Of a stretch of 64,000 bases of DNA, positions 43,615 to 50,764 are shown one piece after another. The notes beneath the pieces were generated by a model. The model was not told the origin of the DNA and did no database searches. It saw only the letters and a program-made list of their open reading frames with translations. Each line of letters begins with the position of its first letter. The first letter of the stretch is position 1. The position numbers and the translations under genes are program-made. The DNA is from JAZKBN01 sp040388605. GTDB taxonomy: Bacteria; Bacteroidota; Bacteroidia; Cytophagales; Flexibacteraceae. Where the stretch lies: assembly GCA_040388605.1 (NCBI GenBank), contig JAZKBN010000028.1, forward strand, positions 37,789 to 101,788, in the 5' to 3' direction.

Positions 43615-44088
43615 TTATTTCAAAGCCTTTTGAACCTGCCCTGATTTTTTATGTCTGCCGATCCACATGGCTGCCAAGCCTGCGGCAAGTCCGCCTAAGG
43701 CATAAAGCCCTATGGTAAGCGCCTGGTTTGCAAGGTTTTTATTGGTTGCTTTTTCATTCAGGCCGGTATATTTAGGTATTAATATAGCGCCTGCCCCGGC
43801 AGCGGCTCCTACAAGTAGCCCGCGCAATGGGGCTGTTTCAGGATCGCCCATACCAATAATGGTATAATAGCCGCCGTTGCCGAGTATATCGCCGGCCAGC
43901 GATGCAATATCCATATTGGTGCCTTTCGGCGGGTCTATGTTTACAGATTTAAGGCTTTTGGCAAGCACTTCTTTACCCAGCCAATCCATTCGCGGGGCAT
44001 CGGTTGTGCTCCTTCTTAAAACCTCGTGCAAAATATTTAATGCAGCTGCCCCTGCGAGTCCGCTGCCTATAGTTGGGCTGATACTCAT
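43615..44088 (-). CDS. Membrane protein of unknown function
   Basis: A 157-residue protein starting MSISPTIGSGLAGAAALNIL. It has a first hydrophobic helix, a polar stretch with HEVLRRSTTDAPRMDWLGKEVL, a glycine-rich segment (GLLVGAAAGAGAILI) and a last helix (ALTIGLYALGGLAAGLAAMW). The motif ARRM/APRMD near residue 30 recurs in related hypothetical proteins as I remember them. Function is unknown. The frame is open upstream to 44169, but that adds a second hydrophobic leader before this start; ATG 44088 is preferred. It precedes the small membrane protein gene on the same strand. Confidence 0.7.
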   Translation of the reverse strand: MSISPTIGSGLAGAAALNILHEVLRRSTTDAPRMDWLGKEVLAKSLKSVNIDPPKGTNMDIASLAGDILGNGGYYTIIGMGDPETAPLRGLLVGAAAGAGAILIPKYTGLNEKATNKNLANQALTIGLYALGGLAAGLAAMWIGRHKKSGQVQKALK

Positions 44089-44280
44089 GTTGTTGGTGGT
44101 TTTAAACGGAAAATACAAATGTCCTGCCAAGCAAAATAACAGGCAGGTCCTGTGCATTTTCATGCTCATTTTTAGTGAGGGGCTTTACTGAATAAGGCAA
44201 CAGCGGCAAAGCGGCCATCATTATTTACACAGTCTGAAACCATTTTACCGAAAACGGTGTTATTCAGGTATATAAAAACT

Positions 44281-45807
44281 ATGTTGGCAAAAAACTCGGC
44301 TTCGGCCATTGAAAAGCATAATGCTCCTGCAATAGATACGCTTGCTGCACTGCGTGCATCAGGCTATGTTTCTCGAACAGTTAAAGAAGAATTACGCGAA
44401 AACCTTATACTGCGGCTGCAAAGCGGGCAGGATGTTTTCCCGGGAATTTGGGGATACGAAGAAACCGTTATACCGGAGCTGGAGCGTGCCATTCTGAGTA
44501 TGCATAACGTAAACCTGCTTGGTTTACGGGGTCAGGCTAAAACCCGGCTCGCCCGCATGATGGTGAACCTGCTTGATGAATGGATTCCCGTAGTTGCCGG
44601 CTCTGAGCTGAACGACGACCCTCTTAAACCCATAAGCCGATTCGCAATAGACCTTGTTGCCGAAAAAGGCGATAATACCCCGATTACCTGGCTGCATCGT
44701 TCAGACAGGTACACTGAAAAGCTGGCTACCCCTGACGTAAGCGTTGCAGACCTTATTGGCGATGCCGACCCCATTAAAGCCGCCAACCTGAAACTCCCTT
44801 ATTCTGATGAGCGTGTAATTCACTTTGGTCTTATACCAAGAGCGCACCGCGGTATTTTTGTAATAAACGAGCTGCCCGATTTGCAGGCCCGCATACAGGT
44901 TGCCCTTTTTAATATTCTGCAGGAAGGCGATATTCAGATCCGTGGTTTTAAAGTGCGCTTGCCGCTTGATATCCAGTTTGTTTTCACGGCTAACCCTGAA
45001 GATTATACCAACCGCGGCAGCATTGTAACCCCGCTGAAAGACCGTATCGACAGCCAGATTCTGACACATTACCCGGGCGATATTGCCACAGGCAAGAAAA
45101 TAACCCGCCAGGAAGCGTATATTAAACCAGCCCAAACCGCTATTACTTACGGCGAAATTGCCCTTGACCTTATTGAGCAATTGGCCATTGAAGCCCGTAA
45201 AAGCGAGTACGTTGATGCCAAAAGCGGGGTATCCGCAAGGCTGACCATTTCTGCTTTGGAAACCTTGGTAAGCGCTGCCGAAAGGCGCATGCTTGTAAAC
45301 GGCGAAGCCAAAACGCATGTGCGCATGTCTGATTATTGGGGCATTGTGCCGGCTGTAACCGGTAAAATAGAGCTGGTTTATGAAGGTGAGCAGGAAGGCT
45401 CTGCCATTGTTGCCCGCAATTTGGTGGGCAAGGCCATCCGCACGTTGTTTACCACGTATTTCCCTGATCCTGAAAAAGCTAAAAAAGGTAAAGACAAAAG
45501 TAAAAATCCTTATAAAAGCATTATCGGCTGGTTCGGAAACGGCAATTCTGTAGATATTTTGGCAAATGCATCTGAAATTGAATACAGCCAAACCCTGCAC
45601 AGCGTTCCCGGTTTGCAGGCGCTTGTTGAAACTTACGCCCAAGGCGAAACCGAAGGAGAGAAGCTGTTCATGATGGAATTTGCCCTGCACGGACTTGCCG
45701 AATTCAGCAGCCTGAGCCGCAGCGCATTGGCCGGCGGTAACCGTTTCCGCGACTTGCTGAGCAGCATGCTCGATATGAAGGCGGGCGATGATGAAGACGA
45801 TGAATAG
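44281..45807 (+). CDS. AAA+ ATPase related to magnesium chelatase subunit I/MoxR
   Basis: A 508-residue cytosolic ATPase. Walker A is GLRGQAKTRLARM near residue 85, Walker B is GIFVINELPDL near 200 (Asn-Glu rather than Asp-Glu), sensor 1 lies in FVFTANPEDY, and the arginine finger in LKDRIDSQI. A C-terminal lid with TISALETLVSAAERR follows. Chelatase/MoxR-type ATPases usually work with a VWA-domain partner on metal insertion or protein remodelling; none is adjacent here. The end is strongly acidic (AGDDEDDE). ATG 44281 is preferred over a GTG at 44257. Confidence 0.85.
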   Translation: MLAKNSASAIEKHNAPAIDTLAALRASGYVSRTVKEELRENLILRLQSGQDVFPGIWGYEETVIPELERAILSMHNVNLLGLRGQAKTRLARMMVNLLDEWIPVVAGSELNDDPLKPISRFAIDLVAEKGDNTPITWLHRSDRYTEKLATPDVSVADLIGDADPIKAANLKLPYSDERVIHFGLIPRAHRGIFVINELPDLQARIQVALFNILQEGDIQIRGFKVRLPLDIQFVFTANPEDYTNRGSIVTPLKDRIDSQILTHYPGDIATGKKITRQEAYIKPAQTAITYGEIALDLIEQLAIEARKSEYVDAKSGVSARLTISALETLVSAAERRMLVNGEAKTHVRMSDYWGIVPAVTGKIELVYEGEQEGSAIVARNLVGKAIRTLFTTYFPDPEKAKKGKDKSKNPYKSIIGWFGNGNSVDILANASEIEYSQTLHSVPGLQALVETYAQGETEGEKLFMMEFALHGLAEFSSLSRSALAGGNRFRDLLSSMLDMKAGDDEDDE

Positions 45808-45841
45808 AAATTAGCCTAATGGGGCTTTTCCAGTAAAAGCC

Positions 45842-45882
45842 AAAAGCCGGATTGTCAATTTTAAATTGATGTTCCGGCTTTT
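45842..45882. terminator. Bidirectional terminator
   Basis: AAAAGCCGGA (45842-45851) and TCCGGCTTTT (45873-45882) pair, with an inner TCAATTT/AAATTGA stem in the loop. It serves the convergent ATPase and DUF4249 genes. Confidence 0.85.
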
Positions 45883-45934
45883 TACTTTCGATTCTTTAAT
45901 TCTCCTTTTTAAGGAAAAAGCTTATTGATAAGCC

Positions 45935-46774
45935 TTACTCGTCTTTAATAATGAGCATATTGAGTGTATAGCTCTGGCAGGTAAAAATACCGAAACCTTC
46001 TCTTACGGAGCTTTTTATAACAGCAGGCTGTGAAAAAGGGTTTCCGTTGGCTCGTTCGGCTGCACGAACTGATGTTATAAAATCAAACCATCCTTTGTCG
46101 ATATTATAAACGCGAACAAACACAGTGTCGTTAAGCTTAAATTTATTGCTTGTGGCAACCGGGAAAGTTTGACCGTTGAAAAGCGCATCGAACATAAGTG
46201 CATCGTGCTTTGCTTTGTTTTCAAGCGTATCAACGTTCATCAGAATGCGGTAGTAGTTATTGGCATTACTGTCATCCTTAATCATTACCGTAATGCTTGC
46301 TGAACTGTCAATTTTACGGTAGGTGTAATAAAGGGTATCAACAACAGGCAGGGGCAGATAATTGGCTTCGCCGAATAATTTGTTTTTTTCTGAATCTACA
46401 GCCTCAAGAGTATAATGTCCGCCCGGTGTAGGATTGAATAATTTTGAATTTGTGAAGTTGTAAAGCTTTGTACCTGAAGTGTCGAATATGGGCTTATAAT
46501 ACAGCGTGTCGGTACCATCTGGCCCGTGCAGCAATACAAGGGCGTTGCTGACCAAGGGGTTACTTAAATCATCGAAATATCCGGATGTATGCGATATATA
46601 AGCAGCAAGCGGTTTGCCGGGATCAAGGTAACATTCCACAGCCAGTTGCTTGTTGTAATCGGGCAGGTCAACGTTAATTTCCTTGTCGAAATTGCAGGAA
46701 TGCAAAATGAATGCAAGGGCTATAATGCCAAGTATTGTAAAGGAATAATAAAAGTAGTATTTAAAGCTGTTCAT
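45935..46774 (-). CDS. DUF4249-type lipoprotein
   Basis: A 279-residue lipoprotein: signal helix FTILGIIALAFILHSC with lipobox LHSC. The mature start fits the DUF4249 pattern: INVDLPDYNKQLAVECYLDPG followed by AYISHTSGYFDD. Then come beta strands with VLLHGPDGTDTLYY and GGHYTLEAVDSE, and the C-terminal FTCQSYTLNMLI. DUF4249 lipoproteins in Bacteroidota are usually encoded next to a TonB-dependent receptor and probably form the outer part of an uptake complex; here no receptor is adjacent. Function unproven. Confidence 0.85.
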   Translation of the reverse strand: MNSFKYYFYYSFTILGIIALAFILHSCNFDKEINVDLPDYNKQLAVECYLDPGKPLAAYISHTSGYFDDLSNPLVSNALVLLHGPDGTDTLYYKPIFDTSGTKLYNFTNSKLFNPTPGGHYTLEAVDSEKNKLFGEANYLPLPVVDTLYYTYRKIDSSASITVMIKDDSNANNYYRILMNVDTLENKAKHDALMFDALFNGQTFPVATSNKFKLNDTVFVRVYNIDKGWFDFITSVRAAERANGNPFSQPAVIKSSVREGFGIFTCQSYTLNMLIIKDE

Positions 46775-47091
46775 TAATAATTATTGGTAAATGGCTTATT
46801 CCCTTGCCATGAATGCAATTTAAGCATATCTCCCAAGCTCCGGGTACTTATAACCTTAGGTATAACGCCGGAATGTTGATTTTGGTGTTTTAGCCGCCAT
46901 TATTTGCATGCATTCAAAGGCAAAGATCATGCTGTAATATAAGATTGGCATTGAGAATTACCGATACATTAACCCTTGCCGATATTCATCAGCCAATTTA
47001 ATGAAATACAAGCCTGCTAATTTCTTAAATTGCCGGCTGATTACCTGTCGGCCATTTTGGTAATTTCGGCCAATATTAATACACACACCCT
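46775..47091. other. Intergenic region upstream of kynU and the DUF4249 gene
   Basis: No gene or RNA is visible. It contains the divergent promoters; no perfect TAnnTTTG box is found on either strand, the nearest being TACCATTTG (one extra base) just before kynU. Confidence 0.45.
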
Positions 47092-47107
47092 TTACCATTT
47101 GTGGTAA
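47092..47107. promoter_or_regulatory. Perfect inverted repeat before kynU
   Basis: TTACCA-TTTG-TGGTAA is a perfect palindrome with 6-base arms ending 13 bases before the kynU start codon. It overlaps the nearest -7-like sequence, so it could be an operator. Confidence 0.4.
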
Positions 47108-47120
47108 CCTAAACATCAGC

Positions 47121-48404
47121 ATGACTCACCTGCCAGACCTTGATTACGCCCGCAGCCTCGATGGCCGCGACCCGCTCGCCTCTTTCCGCAACAGATTTAA
47201 TATCCCCGTGCGCGACGGGAGCCCTGTGGTGTATTTTATGGGCAACAGCCTGGGCCTGCAACCAAAAAACATTAACGATTACCTGGATGAAGTTAATGCC
47301 GATTGGGCAAACCTGGGCGTTGAAGGCCATACCAAGGCTGCGCATCCCTGGATGAGCTATCACCGCAGGGTTTCAGCATCTTTAGCTTCATTAGTAGGTG
47401 CGCGCAGTTTTGAAGTTGTGGCAGCTAACAGCCTTTCGGTTAACCTGCACCTGATGCTGGCCAGCTTTTGGCGGCCTGCAGGCAAACGGGTAAAGCTGAT
47501 AATGGAAGCCGGCGCATTTCCGTCTGACCAATATGCGGTTGAAATGCAGGCAAGGATACATGGGCTTGATCCTAAAGAAGCAATTATAGAAATTGCTCCA
47601 AGACCGGGGGAAACCCTGCTCAGAACTGAAGATATAGAAGCGGCTATTAAAGAAGCCGGCGACACCCTTGCCCTGGCATTATTCAGCGGCATACAATACT
47701 ATACCGGGCAAATATTGCCTATGGAGCAAATTGTTAAAGCCTCACATGCCGTTGGCGCTTACGCCGGTTTCGATTTGGCCCATGCCGTTGGTAATATTCC
47801 CCTGCAGCTTCATGAAATCGGCGCCGATTTCGCTGTTTGGTGCAGCTATAAATACCTGAACAGCAGCCCCGGCGGCATAGGCGGCCTGTTTGTGCATGAG
47901 CGCCATGCTGCTGATTACTCCATTCCCCGTATGGCCGGCTGGTGGGGCCATTCAGAAGCTGAAAGGTTTAAAATGGAACCCGGCTTCAAGCCCATGTTCG
48001 GGGCCGAAGGCTGGCAGTTAAGCAATCCGCCGGTAATGCTGTTAGCCGCCCATAAAGCCTCCCTTGACCTCTTTGATGAGGCCGGGGTTGGTGCGCTTCA
48101 TGTTAAGGCCAAAGCCCTGCAAAGCTACCTCGATTTTATATTGGCAGGTATTGATGGTGTAATGGTTATTACCCCTGCGCAGGAATGCGGCTGCCAGCGC
48201 AGCATGATAATTAAAGGCGGCAAAAAGGTTTTCAATTACCTCATAGATAACGGTATAATCTGCGATTGGCGCGAGCCCGAAGTTAGTCGCGTAGCTCCTG
48301 TGCCGCTTTATAACAGCTTTGAAGATATCTGGCGTTTCGGCGAGGTTTTAAAGCAGGGTATAGTTGCTGCAGAATACGAAACAGCCCTGGCAGAAAAAAA
48401 TTAA
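47121..48404 (+). CDS. kynU: Kynureninase
   Basis: KynU is a PLP enzyme that cleaves L-kynurenine to anthranilate and alanine, or 3-hydroxykynurenine to 3-hydroxyanthranilate for NAD synthesis. The 427-residue protein has the family segments VVYFMGNSLGLQPK, GVEGHTKAAHPWMSYH, GAFPSDQYAVEMQ, GFDLAHAVGNIPLQLHE (the Asp that contacts the PLP ring), and the PLP-binding Lys in WCSYKYLNSSPGG. GWWGHSE is another hallmark. The protein is cytosolic. No other kynurenine-pathway gene is in the window. It ends at a strong terminator. Confidence 0.96.
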   Translation: MTHLPDLDYARSLDGRDPLASFRNRFNIPVRDGSPVVYFMGNSLGLQPKNINDYLDEVNADWANLGVEGHTKAAHPWMSYHRRVSASLASLVGARSFEVVAANSLSVNLHLMLASFWRPAGKRVKLIMEAGAFPSDQYAVEMQARIHGLDPKEAIIEIAPRPGETLLRTEDIEAAIKEAGDTLALALFSGIQYYTGQILPMEQIVKASHAVGAYAGFDLAHAVGNIPLQLHEIGADFAVWCSYKYLNSSPGGIGGLFVHERHAADYSIPRMAGWWGHSEAERFKMEPGFKPMFGAEGWQLSNPPVMLLAAHKASLDLFDEAGVGALHVKAKALQSYLDFILAGIDGVMVITPAQECGCQRSMIIKGGKKVFNYLIDNGIICDWREPEVSRVAPVPLYNSFEDIWRFGEVLKQGIVAAEYETALAEKN

Positions 48405-48424
48405 GTAAGATGACTTATTGCTTT

Positions 48425-48457
48425 AACAGGCCGGTTCCGATTTTGGACCGGCCTGTT
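48425..48457 (+). terminator. Terminator of kynU
   Basis: AACAGGCCGGT (48425-48435) and ACCGGCCTGTT (48447-48457) form a perfect 11-base stem followed by TTATG. Confidence 0.88.
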
Positions 48458-48563
48458 TTATGCGGATGCGAACCATTAGAAATTGCATGTTTGCAGAGCG
48501 CAGTAAGTGCACATAAAGTTAGGGTTGTAAAATTGTGGAAGTAAAAACGCGTTTCATAAAAAG

Positions 48564-48611
48564 CAAAATTCTCATACACCGGATTATGAAATCGGGGGCA
48601 TGAGAATTTTG
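48564..48611 (-). terminator. Hairpin after the 62-residue protein gene
   Basis: CAAAATTCTCAT (48564-48575) and ATGAGAATTTTG (48600-48611) pair perfectly over 12 bases with a 24-base loop. It is downstream of the minus-strand gene at 48671, with TTTTTATG following on that strand. A weak terminator or mRNA-end structure is likely. Confidence 0.5.
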
Positions 48612-48670
48612 TTGGTTAATTTGGTGTGTTTGTGTTTTAAATATTAAGGTGAAAACTTCCTTCGGAAGTA

Positions 48671-48859
48671 TCAGCCCACCGACATAAAACATCGGTCAAT
48701 AACTAAAAGATAGAGGTGGCTGAATTGCTCGTAGCACCATTCTTTCAACTCTTCCAACTCTTCGGGAACTAAGCGGGCAATAGATTTCCTGAGTTCTTTT
48801 TCAAACAGGTAGCTGTCGAAGCTCACTTTTTCCAGGATTAATTTAACGTAACTGAGCAT
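48671..48859 (-). CDS. Small conserved-type protein (62 residues)
   Basis: Reads MLSYVKLILEKVSFDSYLFE, then KELRKSIARLVPEELEELKEWC and a short aromatic tail. It is mostly helical, amphipathic and soluble. The pattern (YVK-IL-KVSFD--LF-KELRK----L-P-E---L--WC) recalls a family of small proteins of unknown function that I know from Bacteroidota. A near -7 box (TATATTTC) lies on the minus strand at 48927-48920. Function unknown. Confidence 0.65.
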   Translation of the reverse strand: MLSYVKLILEKVSFDSYLFEKELRKSIARLVPEELEELKEWCYEQFSHLYLLVIDRCFMSVG

Positions 48860-48953
48860 GGCCTTTTTTGGGGGTCAGTTGTTGATAATGTACTGTCTCT
48901 TCCTTGGAAATAACGCACCGAAATATAGCCGATTTTTTTCGTTAAAAACAAAC

Positions 48954-48961
48954 TATGTTTG
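48954..48961 (+). promoter_or_regulatory. -7 box of the batD gene
   Basis: TATGTTTG fits TAnnTTTG, 56 bases before the ATG at 49017. It is divergent from the promoter of the 62-residue protein. Confidence 0.5.
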
Positions 48962-49016
48962 CAGAAATATTAATTAATAGCCCGATATTTTCAATACCTG
49001 ATTGAGAAGCGCATTT

Positions 49017-50465
49017 ATGCTGAATAAAATTGTAAAATTCCTGTACCCCATGCTGTTTGCGGCATTAGTAAACTGCTCAGCAATTGTTGCCCAAGCCCAG
49101 GAGATTACCATTACACCAGGCACATCGCCCATTGCCCTGAACGAGTATTTCACAATAACTGTAACCACACATAATACCGAGCTTCGTACATACAGCGCAT
49201 TTCCTGATATCCCGGGCTTTGTAAAAGCGGGTACTTCATCTGGCAGCAATACAAATATTATAAACGGGAATGTTAACTCATCACAGTTTGTGGTGCAGAA
49301 TTACCAGGCTGAAAAAGAGGGCAGCTTTACCTTGGCTCCTTTCAGTATTATGGTGAACGGCAAATCTGTGAATTCGCCCGGCATAAAGATTAAGGTAGGG
49401 CCGCCAATGCAAAAGCGTTATGACCCCTTCTCTTACGACCCTATGGAAGAATACATGCGGCACGGGGAAGCAGAAGAGTTTGTAAATGTGAAAGAAGATG
49501 CGTTCCTGGGTCTTGCCACAGATAAATCTGAAGTTTATGTAGGCGAAGGTGTAAACGTAACCCTTAGCCTCTATGTAGCCGAAAACAATAAAGCCGACAT
49601 GAGCTTTGTAAAGCTGGGTGAGCAGCTTTCTGAAATGGTAACTAAAATTCGGCCTGCGAACTGTTGGGAAGAGAACTTCGGCATTTCTGAAATTCAGACC
49701 AAGGCAGTAACCATCAACAGTAAAAAATATACCCGCTGGTTGTTTTTCCAGGCTTCATATTTCCCGCTGAATACACAGCCCTTGAACTTCCCTGCCCTGA
49801 GCCTGCAATTGGTAAAGCTGAATCCGAGCAAGAACCCGGGTTTTTTTGGTCCGCAGTACAAAGAAGAGCTAACTACATTTAAGAGCAAGCCTGTAACTGT
49901 TCGCGTTAAAGACTTGCCTGATCACCCCTTGAAAGATGAAGTGGCTGTAGGCAATTTCAGGCTGAGCGAAAGCCTGAACCCGGTATCGGTTAAAACGGGC
50001 AGAAGTGTAGATTATGTGTTTAAAATTTCCGGCGACGGTAACATTGCATCTGTTGAGCCGCCTGCCCAGCCTGCAGTAGAGAACTTTGAATTTTACCCGC
50101 CAAACACCGGCCAAAATATTAGCCGCAATAACGACCGCGTTTTTGGTGAAAAAGCATTCAGCTATAAGCTTGTTCCACAGGCCGCCGGCAACTATAAGCT
50201 GGGTGATTACTTCTCATGGATATTCTTTAACCCGGTCAAACAGAAATATGATACGCTGCGCTCACAATCGACACTGCACGTTTTTGGTGAAAACCTGAAT
50301 GCCGATGGTATGGTGGCCGGCAGAGACGGCCTCTATAACCTTATTTCGGAAAGCAGTAACACCCTGACCTCTACAGACCGAAACGACAGGCTGAAATATT
50401 GGGCCAATATTGTGCTCATCATTATCACTATAGTTGGCCTGCTTCTTATTTTCATGAAGAGGTAA
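49017..50465 (+). CDS. batD: BatD family protein
   Basis: A 482-residue envelope protein. A signal peptide (VKFLYPMLFAALVNCSAIVAQ) precedes an N-terminal Ig-like region with the BatD motif SSQFVVQNYQAEKEGSFTLAPF, further beta domains, and a single C-terminal transmembrane helix (IVLIIITIVGLLLIFMKR). The long periplasmic portion is thus anchored at the C terminus. BatD is normally encoded in a moxR-batABCDE operon linked to stress resistance and envelope function; here it stands alone. ATG 49017 places the signal peptide at the N terminus, five codons after an in-frame TTG. Confidence 0.88.
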   Translation: MLNKIVKFLYPMLFAALVNCSAIVAQAQEITITPGTSPIALNEYFTITVTTHNTELRTYSAFPDIPGFVKAGTSSGSNTNIINGNVNSSQFVVQNYQAEKEGSFTLAPFSIMVNGKSVNSPGIKIKVGPPMQKRYDPFSYDPMEEYMRHGEAEEFVNVKEDAFLGLATDKSEVYVGEGVNVTLSLYVAENNKADMSFVKLGEQLSEMVTKIRPANCWEENFGISEIQTKAVTINSKKYTRWLFFQASYFPLNTQPLNFPALSLQLVKLNPSKNPGFFGPQYKEELTTFKSKPVTVRVKDLPDHPLKDEVAVGNFRLSESLNPVSVKTGRSVDYVFKISGDGNIASVEPPAQPAVENFEFYPPNTGQNISRNNDRVFGEKAFSYKLVPQAAGNYKLGDYFSWIFFNPVKQKYDTLRSQSTLHVFGENLNADGMVAGRDGLYNLISESSNTLTSTDRNDRLKYWANIVLIIITIVGLLLIFMKR

Positions 50466-50668
50466 TTTATATACCGGGAATTCAACCATTACTGCCTGCC
50501 GCACAATCTTATTTCTGAAATTTAAATTTCAAAGGGCTGTTTATTTGCCTCGTTTGGAATTATTCTAAATATGAAACAAGGGGCCATTTTAGGCGGTTAT
50601 ATAGTGTAAAATAAAGCCTGATTAAGGTCCTGCTTTATTCATATCGTGTATGGGTACTGAAAAAATCC

Positions 50669-50676
50669 TACTTTTG
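50669..50676 (+). promoter_or_regulatory. -7 box of the aconitase gene
   Basis: TACTTTTG fits TAnnTTTG, 88 bases before the start codon. No clear -33 TTTG. Confidence 0.5.
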
Positions 50677-50764
50677 CCCTTAAGGCTAATTCTGTGAATT
50701 CTGCTTTCCGTACACCGGTATTTCAATAAAATTTTACTTAAAAACAGTACCAATTTCATAGCTC

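Noticed and set aside
44257..44280. GTG 44257 as start of the AAA+ gene
   Set aside because: The ATG eight codons later is sufficient and the added residues show no family similarity.
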